A program made the position numbers and the translations under genes. From Chitinophaga sp. Ak27 (GTDB lineage Bacteria; Bacteroidota; Bacteroidia; Chitinophagales; Chitinophagaceae): a stretch of 64,000 nucleotides of DNA. The stretch's first letter is position 1. Each line of letters starts with the position of its first letter. The notes below the pieces were generated by a model, which was not told the DNA's origin, did not search any database, and saw nothing but the letters and a program-made list of their open reading frames with translations. This document shows positions 58,101 through 61,505 of this stretch, piece after piece. The stretch spans positions 186,001 to 250,000 of the forward strand of contig NZ_JABAOB010000012.1 in assembly GCF_012726295.1 (NCBI RefSeq). The letters are read 5' to 3'.

Positions 58101-60264
58101 CATCATAATAAATAGCGGGGTTGAAGTTGACCATACCGGTGGTATTGTCCGGATCACCGACCACCGTCATATGATTGGCGTTACCAGAAATATCTCCCCA
58201 GTTTACGCCATTCACAGCCTGATCCGCCCGGTACCAGGCTACTACGCCATTACTCACACAGGCAGGCCCTTTCGCCGCCATTGGAATTCCATTACTAAAC
58301 TCGGATGTACCACAGGTATTGGCTGGAATGCGCAGCGTGGCTGTCCAGAAGCCCAGCCCGGTAGCACCCGGACCAGCATTGTATGTAATTGTTTGTGTAG
58401 AAGTGCCTGCAGATAATCCTGTTAAAGTAGTAACATAATATTGCCCGCTCGTTTTGTTCGTAGCGGGATCGTTAGCATAAATGTCTACCGTGTATTGCGC
58501 ACCTGCAGTTATAGTAGGTATCGTTAGTTGCAGTTGGTACTGCCCTCCGCCCAACGCTGACGACGATACCAGTACCGGCGTCTTCCCGGCGGCATTGGTG
58601 TAGCTACAGTTACCACCCTGCAATGAAATACCGGCAGCGGCATTATTATAAATAGAGTTTTTAGAGATAAGCACATTAGTCGGTGCAACGTTAATAACGC
58701 CCGCCCCGCCATTATCATGTATCACACAACCGCTCACTTCCGCGTTCGTAACGTTGGCGGCGCCATAAAACCAAACAGCGTGATTAGCATTGTTCACCAG
58801 CGTGTCGCCTTTAATGCCTACATCTGTAGCCCCGGCGGCGCCGCTCACCACGATGCCCGAACGTGTCTGGTTATAGAACGCTGAGTTGATGATGTCTACA
58901 TTGGTCCTGGCAGCATTGTTGTAAAATTCGATGCCATCCATGTTATTGGTGAAGGTAGCATTGGTCAATTGGAAATTGGTGGTTGCCGCAGCCGCATAGA
59001 TACCATCTACATCAAATTCGTTAAAAGAAACCTTGTCAATTGTCACTCCCGTAGCTGCTGCATAAAAAGCAATACCTACGTCCGCATCATCTGTATTGGC
59101 AAGCTTATCTCCGTTCAACACAGAATTCGTGCAGTTAAATCCGTTGATGGTACTTTCAAACCTAATACAGGCATTTCCTCCATAGAGCCCCGGTACCCGG
59201 TTCTCGACTACTGTTTTATTGATAGTTACTGTACTTGCAGCGCCATTAAACCAAATGGCGTGAATATCATTCTCATTAATATTAATGGTGTCCAGTGTAA
59301 TATTGCTGGCTGTATTGTCGAAACGGATGGCATAGTCCCCATCGTCATCTGCTCCGATCACATCCATATCTATAGTAGTACGATTGATATCAAAATTAGT
59401 AGCAGGATAATCGCAATAAACACCCAGCGACACGCCACTCCATAAACTATCAATGCTCACATTCCTGAACAGCACATTGTTTGCCGTTTCCACGGGGCCG
59501 GCGGTATTATCAAACACCACGCCGTTCTGAAAGCCGCTGATATTACTGTTGGTCAGTGTAAATCCGTTTACCCCTGCATCCCGGAATACGATCCCCTCTC
59601 CTCCACGTGTATTGTTGGCGGTACTGAGCTGGATGTTATCCATCGCAAGATTGGTCTGTGTACCACCGGTAAAATAAAAAGCCCTTCCAATAAATCCACT
59701 ATTGGCAGGCTCCACGTCGGTGGAAGAAATATTTCTCACCGTCAACCCGGTAGATGCCCCCTGCACTCTCATGAATGCGTTCAGGTAGTTCCCTACGGTA
59801 CTGAAAGAACGTATATTGTCAATCGTGATCCCCGTTGTATTCGGGAAAATATCTACGTTGATGTCCCCGTTATTCTGTACGATGAAATTCCGGATGGTCA
59901 CACTATCCGCATTAATCACAAAAGGATTGATAACAGAATTAGTACCGGTAGAATACAGCGTGATCCTATTCTGCCCGTCGATCGTCAGCTTTTTAGCTGT
60001 AATAGTGGGCAAAGAGGTAGCCAGCGTAATCTGCCCGTGCACATTGAACGCGATATCATGCGGACCAGCGCCGGCGGCATTGGCATCGAGGATAGCCTGT
60101 CGGAATGAACCAGGCCCCGCATCATTCGTATTTGTGACAGGGAAAGTGTTAGCTGTGGCGGCAACAGTCATCGTCATGCCAACCAGGGCCAGTAACAATC
60201 GCTTGCAATGCTTGCTGAAAAACCTTGAATCGGGATTCATAACATTATTTAAGAGGGACATCAT
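34105..60264 (-). CDS. Giant type IX-secreted adhesin with beta-helix, LamG-like, Calx-beta, DUF11 and type B sorting domains
   Basis: An 8719-residue surface protein. A signal peptide (about 1-39, ending VAATA) is followed by NTFPVTNTNDAGPGSFRQAI, the entry to a right-handed beta-helix (about 40-560). After an Ig-like segment come seven LamG/DUF8202-like modules (about 667-3450), each with KYGITL...DYLATDG...W and GIGRDD...KQS. A linker domain (to about 3725) precedes 40 Calx-beta repeats (about 3726-8505), each with TATSGTDYTALTGTV, DDQIIENTETV and ATVNITDDDN, which in this family bind calcium. A DUF11 module (about 8510-8635) and a type B sorting domain (about 8636-8719, FPNVITPNGDGKNERF, FNRWGGQVY, GTYYYIL) end the protein. 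It resembles SprB-class adhesins in length and operon setting. A Met at residue 9 is an equally plausible start. It is probably anchored on the surface and used for adhesion or gliding. Confidence 0.95.
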   Translation of the reverse strand: MMSLLNNVMNPDSRFFSKHCKRLLLALVGMTMTVAATANTFPVTNTNDAGPGSFRQAILDANAAGAGPHDIAFNVHGQITLATSLPTITAKKLTIDGQNRITLYSTGTNSVINPFVINADSVTIRNFIVQNNGDINVDIFPNTTGITIDNIRSFSTVGNYLNAFMRVQGASTGLTVRNISSTDVEPANSGFIGRAFYFTGGTQTNLAMDNIQLSTANNTRGGEGIVFRDAGVNGFTLTNSNISGFQNGVVFDNTAGPVETANNVLFRNVSIDSLWSGVSLGVYCDYPATNFDINRTTIDMDVIGADDDGDYAIRFDNTASNITLDTININENDIHAIWFNGAASTVTINKTVVENRVPGLYGGNACIRFESTINGFNCTNSVLNGDKLANTDDADVGIAFYAAATGVTIDKVSFNEFDVDGIYAAAATTNFQLTNATFTNNMDGIEFYNNAARTNVDIINSAFYNQTRSGIVVSGAAGATDVGIKGDTLVNNANHAVWFYGAANVTNAEVSGCVIHDNGGAGVINVAPTNVLISKNSIYNNAAAGISLQGGNCSYTNAAGKTPVLVSSSALGGGQYQLQLTIPTITAGAQYTVDIYANDPATNKTSGQYYVTTLTGLSAGTSTQTITYNAGPGATGLGFWTATLRIPANTCGTSEFSNGIPMAAKGPACVSNGVVAWYRADQAVNGVNWGDISGNANHMTVVGDPDNTTGMVNFNPAIYYDGNDAHLAPASAAVSGAYSIMGMGVLEGSQNGRVFNSSSGNKLMGWHAGFENRLYVEGWLNTGNAITAKGKLYSFERAASGAYAFKSNGTVVKNGPTADGTAWTLDVGGATFSEYSKVFIPEVFIYNRDLTAAEIQRIESYMALKYGITLNSGATDYINSDGTVQIWTAAANTGYGTRITGIGREDCSMLSQKQSLSQDSGMVTIALGNAIAASNAANSNNFTQDKAFFTFGDNGGNTGYFTAVTSANANQRMSRVWRVQKTASWDNSQQITLQLAGGAGNNYLLISTDAAFGTVTKELKLSSTGMVTLSSADLANGAYFTFGQQQRYPGGVATNLQTWVKADAGTSVVDGSILKWQDQAVQREWPVNASNIPIGWEKNTINYNPAISFAGNNYFTVPKFTEGYTAGEIFSVQLSNLPGTSTAVSFPFEFGGDPTVAGGAPFYVYNGSHYTHFGTTTRPGYGLPGINIQLPHLLNNWSAPGSWSLNFDGKTMGSSASFPVNFSRGAALNNAIGAGHNSIFNGRISEVIFYNRQLNATERAQVNSYLGLKYALTLKTGAGAPVDYISSNGTTRMWTVTKNTGYGERITGIGRDDNGTLLQKQSRSQLDGANVTIGIGSSLAASNAENAIDIANDLSFFTFSDNGQPATYSQAVTGLGNLNVRMARIYKTDRTNWVKSPVTLSLTGGNNATYLLVSNDDTFGAGDKSYALDANGVITLDSDQLPDGAYFTFASTQAAPAGVGAGLEVWTRADSAVAGGNNATQWKELSASGRTWTLVNGGGLSWKEASFNFNPAIGFVGTGPNGNYFIQQPEVANTFTAGEIFSVQTSNIDAASAAVGYPFEFGGTYVSGQSVYVWSNNNQYSYFGSGTARRNFAYPGSVNVRNSHMLNIWSATNDWAAGIDGKVLLTDNTNAVNFLSPVGNRDYIGAGHNAVFNGDIPEVILYSRKLSTIERRQVQSYMALRYGLTLGIDTPVDYLASDGTTTMWKTATGGAYAKHITGIGRDDRGMLLQKQSVAADTGIVTIAAGASVAISNKANATTITNDLSFFTFGDDAGATTYQTPVTGISKVNSRMGRVFKAQKTNWADQNITIKLAGGNARTYLLVSTDNTFGTGDVAYALNADGIVTLNSNLLADGAYFTFAKNVTGPNGVNNGVSFWLRADDGISGGSNWSDYSNKGNDAAQGVVSSQPITDAKALNFNYGLVFDGTDDFLDITTTRIDPATATVFAVGSGSGFASARELVGSGAVGGSHGMEFRVVNTGQIQYLENAASVVGIGGLNTYLPNKPYIFSATQANNTPNGIRIFGNYTFDNQGTINLTPLTANLISIGSRTTAARGLYWMGNMGEVIAYNRVLSDAERQSVESYLGLKYGITIGNGATDYLATDGSKYWTADPIYKARITGIGRDDATALNTKQSLSVDTGFVTLSLGSNIPLTNEQNSNTITNDKSFLVFGDNGQSATSYTTVVSGTNATRRLPRIWKVGKTNWTDQNITLKANATGSKVYMLISTDPTFATISKELPLNADKTITLSSSQLPDGIYFTFGAAVKYPGGVASGNLLWLRADIATSATADSMSISSWNDYSPNGNNVTQATPANQPIYRDNAAVNLNFNPVVRFNGAPNAMTGSSFLKNGTYNAAAAFYAGSQATNLNTVVFTEPAGTGTQFTLHATWGDNVVYWDAPYVSNRLTYSAGNINDSVVLWTTTSDISLAANKQSIYRNGLNVANGNNTSIFTGNGSGFQLGWASSPTSYNGRMGDLIVYTNPLTPVEQQKVNSYMAIKYGITLNNGASNYLATDGNTIWDATANSGYRSNITGIGRDDAEDLNQKQSRNTTGGMQLAIGLNNLSETNNSNANAFTADKSYMVWGDNGNSSLFKTPLTGHPVANYRMARVWRAQKTGTVGTVQVAVPYNALPNAAQTYLIISNDATFDGSDTYIPVTAMTLNGVKHYAANVNLTSGQYFTYGAAIKTPGGVVGTSLWLRADAGTSSTTDSTAINGWTDYASDLNNATQATVANQPLYMNNATANANFNPVVKFDGTDFMGLDITKLPIGTAARTLFGTGSAATTGAGNKFILAYGAGATSQGTGLALVGGNGTADFVGWANDVTSPAGNWQPGVFNEMVGVWAGNGGTATLYSKMKSLGSAAKAWNTGNVDAGIGAWPWDRAQAWIGTMGDIIVYPTALTATEQQRVSTYLAIKYGYTIDQTTPIDYLATDGTTKVWDATANATYKNNITGIGRDDVEGLTQKQSQNINTGLQPIVGLGGIAADNGSNTNTFSADKSYMVWGDDGASTAFSTAITGNPAVTTRMARVWKVQESGTVGTVNIAVRKDQLPKTATTPYLVVSNDATFDGSDQFIQLSTNDVNGVASYTANLDLTNGQYFTFASYVTAPGGVANEMLWVKANADVQVDGANQVQQWLNQATTMPTELRAAPVAHTDAIAPSADVVQVPNGINFNPAVDFSGALGKSLKGDAGVNWNTSANLSIFSVARQEGAIQNGANLGGVFASNGNWTATGASGRGLIYTNTNTFGLDAAGSIMGNTTATYTGPVIARGIYISTNNPQGGSVWLNGKQGPIGGNLATGADGGFFEIGGRTTDGTSFDGRIFNGKIPEVIVYKSALTTTESQQVESYLGVKYGITLDQSTAQNYLATDGSVIWNATTNSTYKNNIFGIGRDDREALVQKQSRSVHTGSILTVGMRTIAATNVDNTNTFGADKSYLLLGSNSNALTVTGTDLPVGSCIPERLTQEWKTQFTNYDISTQPLSMQFDLTGITTTGTDASDFTIMVDEDGDGNFATGTVTEIPATNFAGNIVSFENVSGLKDGVVFTLVTSHLKRTANLVPDATVRTVTATCISNDTLYFYDPTDANKYIASIALNGNTMDVSKLSALVDVNRDMNTALGKNSGTDYGTQLMRRLLQINYTGAALTQNGGVTVRFFWNPAEKTNAENMLSGTRGVTGTQRWTWFKHTGDIAATLADLAPEGLANITALNPSATGQQDGVEYVEFSGIQSFSTFGGLTAVNQTLAITKVQDGKEGAQNGSFKISLPGTVNATEDITVNYTVSGTATNGGDYTTLTGTVTFPSGSNSISLPVAVTDDNILEITENVNVTLSGAIGTISGDAYNISSTQSTASLDIADNDSNDPAKTTVGITWSKDAKEPATNGAFNISLPAGVTSSEDITVNYAIAGTATPGADYVALSGSIVIPAGQPGVTLPVLVLDDQLLEKPETVIATITSGSSTNFTLTPTTGAVSATVNVIDDENTPANLVLSITKKTDAAEPGTNGEFTIHLPAGVIPTEAITVNYTVGGTATSGADYTALTGTVTIPAGKDSVVVPVNVIDDQVIENTESVVVTLTGGSSTSFNYTASGTNGNATVTIADDDNTALNRLISIKKKTDAAEPSTNGEFTIGLPANITSSEDITIAYTSSGTATSGADYTALGTSIVLPAGQNSIPLPITVVDDKIIENTETVIATVTGGTSTSFAFTISGTDGSATANIADDDNTGGNRILSVTNDGGDASEPSTNSRFKISLPKGATTADDIVAAEPITVTYTIGGTAINGTDYTTITNTAIIPAGQNSVTVPVTVIDDQLMENTETVTMALSSGASASFAFTVSATNGNATVNILDDDNTPVNRVLSITKTADGAEPATNATFKISLPGTVTPSEDITVNYTIGGTATNGTDYTTLTGTATIPVGQNSIILPVAVIDDQVIESTETVTLTLSGGSSTNFSYTVSAANGAATANIADDDNTAANRVLSVVNNGNGAEPGTPGEFKISLPTGFTSSVPVTVNYTIGGTATSTADYVTLSGTATIAAGQPFVTVPVTVNDDKIIEVTETVVMTLTSGTDGTSAYTASAAAKTATVNIADDDDTPANRVVRVQLARDGAEGGATLRFNFLPAPGITYSEPVTINYTIGGTATLGVDYNGITPAHFSGTAVLSAGSTGTAIVANIVDDQIIEGTETVIINITGGSSTNFTFTPDAVEGSATGNIIDNDDTPDNRVLSITKTGDAAEPGTNNTFKINLPAGITVPEPITVNYTVSGTATGGSDYATLSGTVTIPGGSNGTTLPVNVINDDFIENTETVIVTVTGGSTSTLTFAPSPTNGQETMNIADDDNTGTNRVLSIVKQSDLAEPAGNGSFKVSLPGIVSSSEPVTVNYTISGTATNGSDYTTLTGSIVLPAKQNSVVIPVNVIDDKIIEGTETVVLTLTGGTSTSFTFTVDATNGSATANITDNDNIAAHQVLSVINGGDAAEPGTNGAFTIGLPAGYTAAAPITVNYTIAGTATSGSDYTALTGTVTLPANQPTVSVPVLVKDDQLIENTETVIMTITGGTGAGLTYTADPANATATVNIADDENSAASRVLSVTNNGNAAEPGTNGKFKISLPANVFPSEDITVTYTIAGTATGGKDYTALTGTAIILAGQNSVDVPVTVIDDQIIEGQEAVNLTLSGGNSGSFAYTVSGTAGTAQVTLDDDDNTAANQVLTVTKNTDGAEPSTPGSFKVSLPANITSARDITVAYSTSGTATVGADYQALGTITIPAGQNSVTIPVNVIDDKIIEPTETVDMTITGGSDTQFTYTVAAGGGAATVNIADDDYTANSNVILLTKVSDAIEGSTNGRYRVSLPPGVTAQYDVVITYNLGGTANGPAATPTDYSLPTIPAGSFTIPAGSNEVFIDVAAINDGIIEGPETVVMNLINAASASMPFTIDPSGNGAVVNIIDANAASSTPIQVVTPVNASEPAGNGSFRVKLAGTATSAWPVTIGYSISGTATSGEDYQALSTITIPGGSNDALIPINVLDDKIIEPTENITITLLSGSATDGGGNAYIFPPDPANSNVTVNIADDDATAVNQVLKVVKKDDAAEPGTNGAYTISLPAGYTSAADITFSYNMTGTAARNTDYTISAIKLPANSNSFTIPLIVSDDKIIEPTETAILNLTGGTDANAFTYTADPAGNNATLNIIDNDSTAVNRVLMVTKTADGAEPGTAGEFTISLPAGYTASQDIDVTYTIGGTATPGAGFDYTALTGTAKIIAGQPDVKVAVPVTNDNIIEGTETVVMTLTGGTSSSFNFTPATGNSTATVNITDDDNTAANQVINITKKTDAAEPGIDGAFTISLPANITSAKPVTVNYTIAGTAINGTDYGTLSGTVVIPADQNSIDVPVTVKDDKIIEGTETVVLTVTGGTSPDYTFTAGIATATVNITDDDDNPTNRMLSVINNGDAAEPGTNGQFLISLPAGYTAAVPITVTYTVGGTATAGADYTALTNTVVIPAGDPDVLVAVNVIDDKIIEPTEDVTLTITSGTGGAAYTPDPAKGSATVNITDDDNTLANTALTVTRTADAAEPGTNGSFSINLPNGVTVAEDVTVQYTITGTAVNGTDYTTLSGTAVIPANSDKVIVPVTVIDDKIIETTETVIMKLNSGASTHFNFTASGTHGSDTVNIVDNDNTSSALVLSIKKKNDGAEPSTNGAFTIKLPAGYTASQDITVNYTVTGTATSGDDYNTLSGSIVLPAGKDSVDLPVTVKDDKIIEPTETVVVSLTGGSSTDFTLVPSAIEGTATVNITDDESLTPANLALSIVRKSDAAEPSTNGAFTISLPAGITTAEAITVNYTVAGTATPGADYTALTGTVVIPAGAGTVDVPVTVADDKIIEPTETVIATLAGGTSSSFTFTGSGNATVNITDNDNVAANLVLSVANAGDAAEPSVPGSFHITLPAGYTASEDITVNYNITGTATSGTDYTALAGTAVILAGKDGVVVSVPVIDDKVIENTETVIMTLNGGSSTTFTLTGNGSATVNIADDDNNNAANRVLSVTKITDAAEPGTDGKFAITLPAGITASEDITVNYTIGGSATSGKDYSALSGTVVIPAGKDTVFVPVPVIDDKVIETTETVVMTLTSGTSTSFNFVTSFTSGNATVNIADDDNVATNLVINVTNPVDGAEPATNGMFTVGLPAGYTASEDITVSYTVGGTATSGTDYTALSGTVVIPAGQPSVPVTVSVIDDKIIENTETVVLTATGGTSTSFTLVASGTTGNATVHIADDDNTIANRVLSVKNAGDAAEPATNGKFTISLPGGVTSSEDITVNYTIAGTATSGADYNTLSGTVVIPAGKDSVDVPVSVINDQIIESTETVILTLNGGTSASFIFSGTGNATVNITDDDGGNRTLTVVKTTDATEPGTNGNFNISLPAGITAAEDITVNYTVAGTAVNGTDYASLTGSAVILAGKNGVSVPVTVTDDKIIENTETVIMTLTNGTSASFAFVPSAASGTATVNIADDDNTTANRILSVTKKADAAEPGTNGQFAISLPAGITASEDITVNYTIGGTATSGQDYTALSGTVTFPAGKDTVFVTVPVIDDKVIETTETVVMTLNGGTSTSFTFTGTGNATVNITDDDNTAANRVLTVVKGADAAEPSTNGTFIISLPAGITAAENVTVNYTISGTATAGTDYTTLSASALITAGQNSVTVQVPVIDDQLIENTETVVMTLNGGSSTNFTFTGNSNATVNILDNDDVAANRILNVTATKQAAEPGTNGEFTISLPGTIASSEPITVTYTINGTATSGVDYTALTGTVIIPAGQHSVTIPVQVINDQILEGTETVGMTITTGTSTSFTFAGGSAATVNISDDENTVANRTLSIVKTADAAEPGTNGAFKISLPAGITSSEAITVNYTVAGTATSGTDYTAITGAITIPAGQNSVSVPVAVIDDQLIENTETVIMALSGGTSNSFTLAGTGNATVNITDNENTAANRVLAVSKVADAAEPGTNGGFKISLPAGIASSEAITVSYTIGGTATSGADYTAITGTITVPAGQNSVTVPVNVKDDQLIENTETVILTLNGGTSTSFAFTGTGNATVNITDDENTAANRVLTVAKAADGAEPSTNGGFKISLPAGIASSEDVTVNYTITGTATAGTDYAAITGAITIPAGQNSVNVPVMVIDDKLIEPTETVIMTLNGGTSTSFTFTGTGNATVNITDDEGDPANRVLTVVKTTDAAEPGTNGAFTISLPAGVASSEDVTVNYTIAGTATAGTDYTAITGAVTIPAGQNSVNVPVTVIDDKLIEHTETVIMTLNGGASTSFTFTGTGNATVNIADDEDTPANRVLSVVKTADGAEPGTNGAFSISLPTGIASSEDITVNYSIGGTATSGTDYNAITGTITLPAGQNSVAIPVVVKDDQVIEMTETVIMTLNGGTSNSFTFTANGSATVNITDDESITPASLALTIAKDTDGAEPSTNGAFKVSLPAGITSSEDVTVNYTVAGTATAGADYTTLTGSVVIPAGQNSVLIPVVVTDDQIIEVTETVVATLSGGNSAHFTFTGNGNATVNITDDESITPAKLVLTAKGTDGAEPGTNGSFVIGLPAGVTSSEDITINYTTAGTATANADYTALTGTVVIPAGQNSITIPVVVKDDKIIEGTETVIITPTSATSGHFTFTNAGSATANITDDEVVDANLVLNVTKDTDGAEPSTNGSFTISLPTGVSAAMDITATYTVAGTAKSGIDYTALTGTVVIPAGQNSVTIPVTVIDDQLIEGNETVIITGTGGKAGSLVFTPGSSNTATVNIADDDDINLDLEASATKANAAEPSTAGEFTIKLASGKIPDADITVTYSIAGSATAGSDYQALTGTVVIPAGQNSVTVPMNVTDDDLIEPLETVVLTVTGGKSSTINYTIGANKTATVNIADDDNTNLGLLITASKPNAAEPNVDGAFTISLASGKRTAAPITIQYMMSGSATPDADYTAISGTITIPAGASSVVVPVIVQDDREVEGPETVVFKLTGGQSADYAFTTGAATEATVTIADDDKLAGDLIVTKEIVSPVAGPYRMGQNLTYRITVKNVGNIPVTSVKAEDHLPVQLDIPTHTAADRGDVIVTQATKLVEWNIGDLAVGASVQMTLTARVIEGGKLINEATAYSTNMPDADSTNNVGVSTIAVEGSDLSFPNVITPNGDGKNERFIIGGLEKYPGAAIFIFNRWGGQVYQSKDYHNDWDGSNLNEGTYYYILEVRKESGIKKYKGWVTILR
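34750..49090 (-). repeat. Tandem array of 40 Calx-beta coding repeats
   Basis: Counting from the predicted protein gives 40 consecutive Calx-beta units averaging about 119 residues (about 358 bp). Units at the N-terminal side (higher coordinates, about 41000-49000) differ in length and sequence; two of them, the 8th and 14th counted from the N-terminus, are the most divergent. Units at the C-terminal side (about 36500-40000) are nearly identical. The acidic DDD/DDE motifs at unit ends are the expected calcium ligands. The repeats lie wholly inside the adhesin gene and keep its frame. Confidence 0.92.
36862..39321 (-). repeat. Eight Calx-beta units in exact 351-bp register
   Basis: The Arg codon that opens each unit (R-V/I/T-L) falls at 39319, 38968, 38617, 38266, 37915, 37564, 37213 and 36862. 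Every step is exactly 351 bp (117 residues). The flanking steps are 360 and 354 bp. Identical spacing and near-identical sequence indicate recent duplication or gene conversion within this block. Confidence 0.9.
49900..58265 (-). repeat. Seven LamG/DUF8202-like coding modules of about 1.2 kb
   Basis: The GIGRDD (once GIGRED) motif of each module lies near 57557, 56336, 55106, 53906, 52676, 51426 and 50118, a period of about 1.2-1.3 kb. Each module has a concanavalin-like half (AWYRADQAVNG..., FNPAIGFVG..., GEIFSVQTSN, IPEVILYSRKL) followed by the KYGITL/GIGRDD half. Sequence divergence between modules is greater than in the Calx-beta array. Confidence 0.8.
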
Positions 60265-60791
60265 GCAATCAACATTGGGTAATAAGGGGCCGGATCCACT
60301 GTGTTACACACAGCAAACCAGGAAAGATTCCTTTAGAAATCTTTATATGCTAAGGGTACGATATGGTTGTTTGCCACGACCTACGGCTACTCTCTTCAGC
60401 CTATACGATCAAACACAAACAGTACTTATTTTACGAATAATGAAATTTGAAACAGCGGGAAAAAATAGGGTCCGCATGTAATGACAATCGCGTAAAATTC
60501 CACATAGGAAAGCATTAAGATTAGATAAAAAGGATACGGGCATTATATTATCGGTACGTTCTATGATTCACAGACATGTTCACACGACTCCACGGAACAA
60601 GTCTTGCAGCGAAAGTAATTAAACTATCTTTTCATGATTGTCGTTGTAGTTCGATGTACATGTAGTAGTTATACTACATGATAATTAAGGGTACGCATTT
60701 TCAGCGTCTGCTCTCTCGAAAAACGGATCAACGGTACCCAATAAAAAATTATAATTAATTATATACATCCAAAGAAAAATACATTATTTTA
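60265..60791. promoter_or_regulatory. Divergent intergenic region between the giant adhesin and the response regulator
   Basis: About 530 bp without a credible gene. It holds the perfect inverted repeat at 60659-60680 and a small inverted repeat, AAAGATT/AATCTTT, at 60323-60329 and 60338-60344 in the probable leader of the adhesin mRNA. No clear TAnnTTTG/TTTG promoter pair was found in either direction. The A+T-rich block 60750-60790 precedes the regulator. Confidence 0.5.
60659..60680. promoter_or_regulatory. Perfect inverted repeat, candidate operator
   Basis: CATGTAGTA (60659-60667) and TACTACATG (60672-60680) are perfect 9-bp arms separated by GTTA. The dyad lies between the divergent adhesin operon and the NarL/LuxR-type regulator, about 160 bp from the regulator ATG. 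Dyads of about 20 bp are typical targets of dimeric helix-turn-helix regulators. No T run follows, so a terminator is unlikely. Binding is inferred. Confidence 0.45.
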
Positions 60792-60839
60792 GTGGTGACA
60801 AACATCCAATGCTACCCGTGGTCCCTAACCCATAATAGA

Positions 60840-61505
60840 ATGATACATGTACTGATTGCAGATGACCATTCGATAGTAAGACTTGGCATAAAACAAATTA
60901 TCTGCTCCCTGCCTGGCAACATGCTTGTAACTGAAGCAAGAACATTTGATGAAACCATTTCTCTTATTGAAGCCAAACATTTTGACCTGCTGATACTGGA
61001 CATTAATATGCCCGGTGGAAACAACCGACAAATGATCGATGCCGTAAAACTACGGCTCCCTGATGTCAGGATACTGGTGTGTTCTGCCTATGAAGAAATG
61101 CTGTATGCCCTCGACTATCTCCAGACAGGCGCCGACGGCTATATTGAAAAGAATTCTATAGATGAAGAGTTTAAAACAGCTATTAACGCTGTGCTTGGAG
61201 GAGAAAAGTATATTAGCAAAGCGGTCCGGGAACAACTGATCAGGAAATATACCAGGCAGGAAAGCCAGTCTCCCGGCCCATTCTCCGGACTTTCCAGCCG
61301 CGAAATAGAAGTCATGAACCTGCTTACCAAAGGACTTCCACTGATAAAAATTGCGGAAATACTCCACTTGCAACTCACTACCGTAAGCACTTACAAAGCA
61401 CGCATCTTTGAAAAGACGGGTGTAAAAAATGTAATCGCCTTAGTAGAGAAAGCACAGATGTACCAGGTAGTTAATCCTTCCGGCGCAGCCATAGTGAAAG
61501 TATAG
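60840..61505 (+). CDS. NarL/LuxR-type response regulator
   Basis: A 221-residue regulator from the ATG at 60840 (MIHVLIADDHSIVRLG). A GTG at 60792 would add 16 residues that match nothing in the family, so I prefer the ATG. The receiver domain (about 1-120) has the acidic pair in IADDHS, the phosphoacceptor Asp54 in LLILDINMPGG, and the CSAYEE and GYIEKNS loops. The C-terminal GerE/LuxR helix-turn-helix (about 156-215) reads LSSREIEVMNLLTKGLPLIK and TTVSTYKARIFEKTGVKNV. The gene diverges from the giant adhesin operon and converges with the sensor kinase, overlapping its 3' end by 35 bp. Probable partner: that kinase. Probable target: the adhesin operon. Both are inferred. Confidence 0.92.
   Translation: MIHVLIADDHSIVRLGIKQIICSLPGNMLVTEARTFDETISLIEAKHFDLLILDINMPGGNNRQMIDAVKLRLPDVRILVCSAYEEMLYALDYLQTGADGYIEKNSIDEEFKTAINAVLGGEKYISKAVREQLIRKYTRQESQSPGPFSGLSSREIEVMNLLTKGLPLIKIAEILHLQLTTVSTYKARIFEKTGVKNVIALVEKAQMYQVVNPSGAAIVKV

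Noticed and set aside
60792..60839. GTG start for the response regulator
   Set aside because: The 16 extra residues are not part of the receiver fold; the ATG at 60840 gives the standard MIHVLIADDH start.
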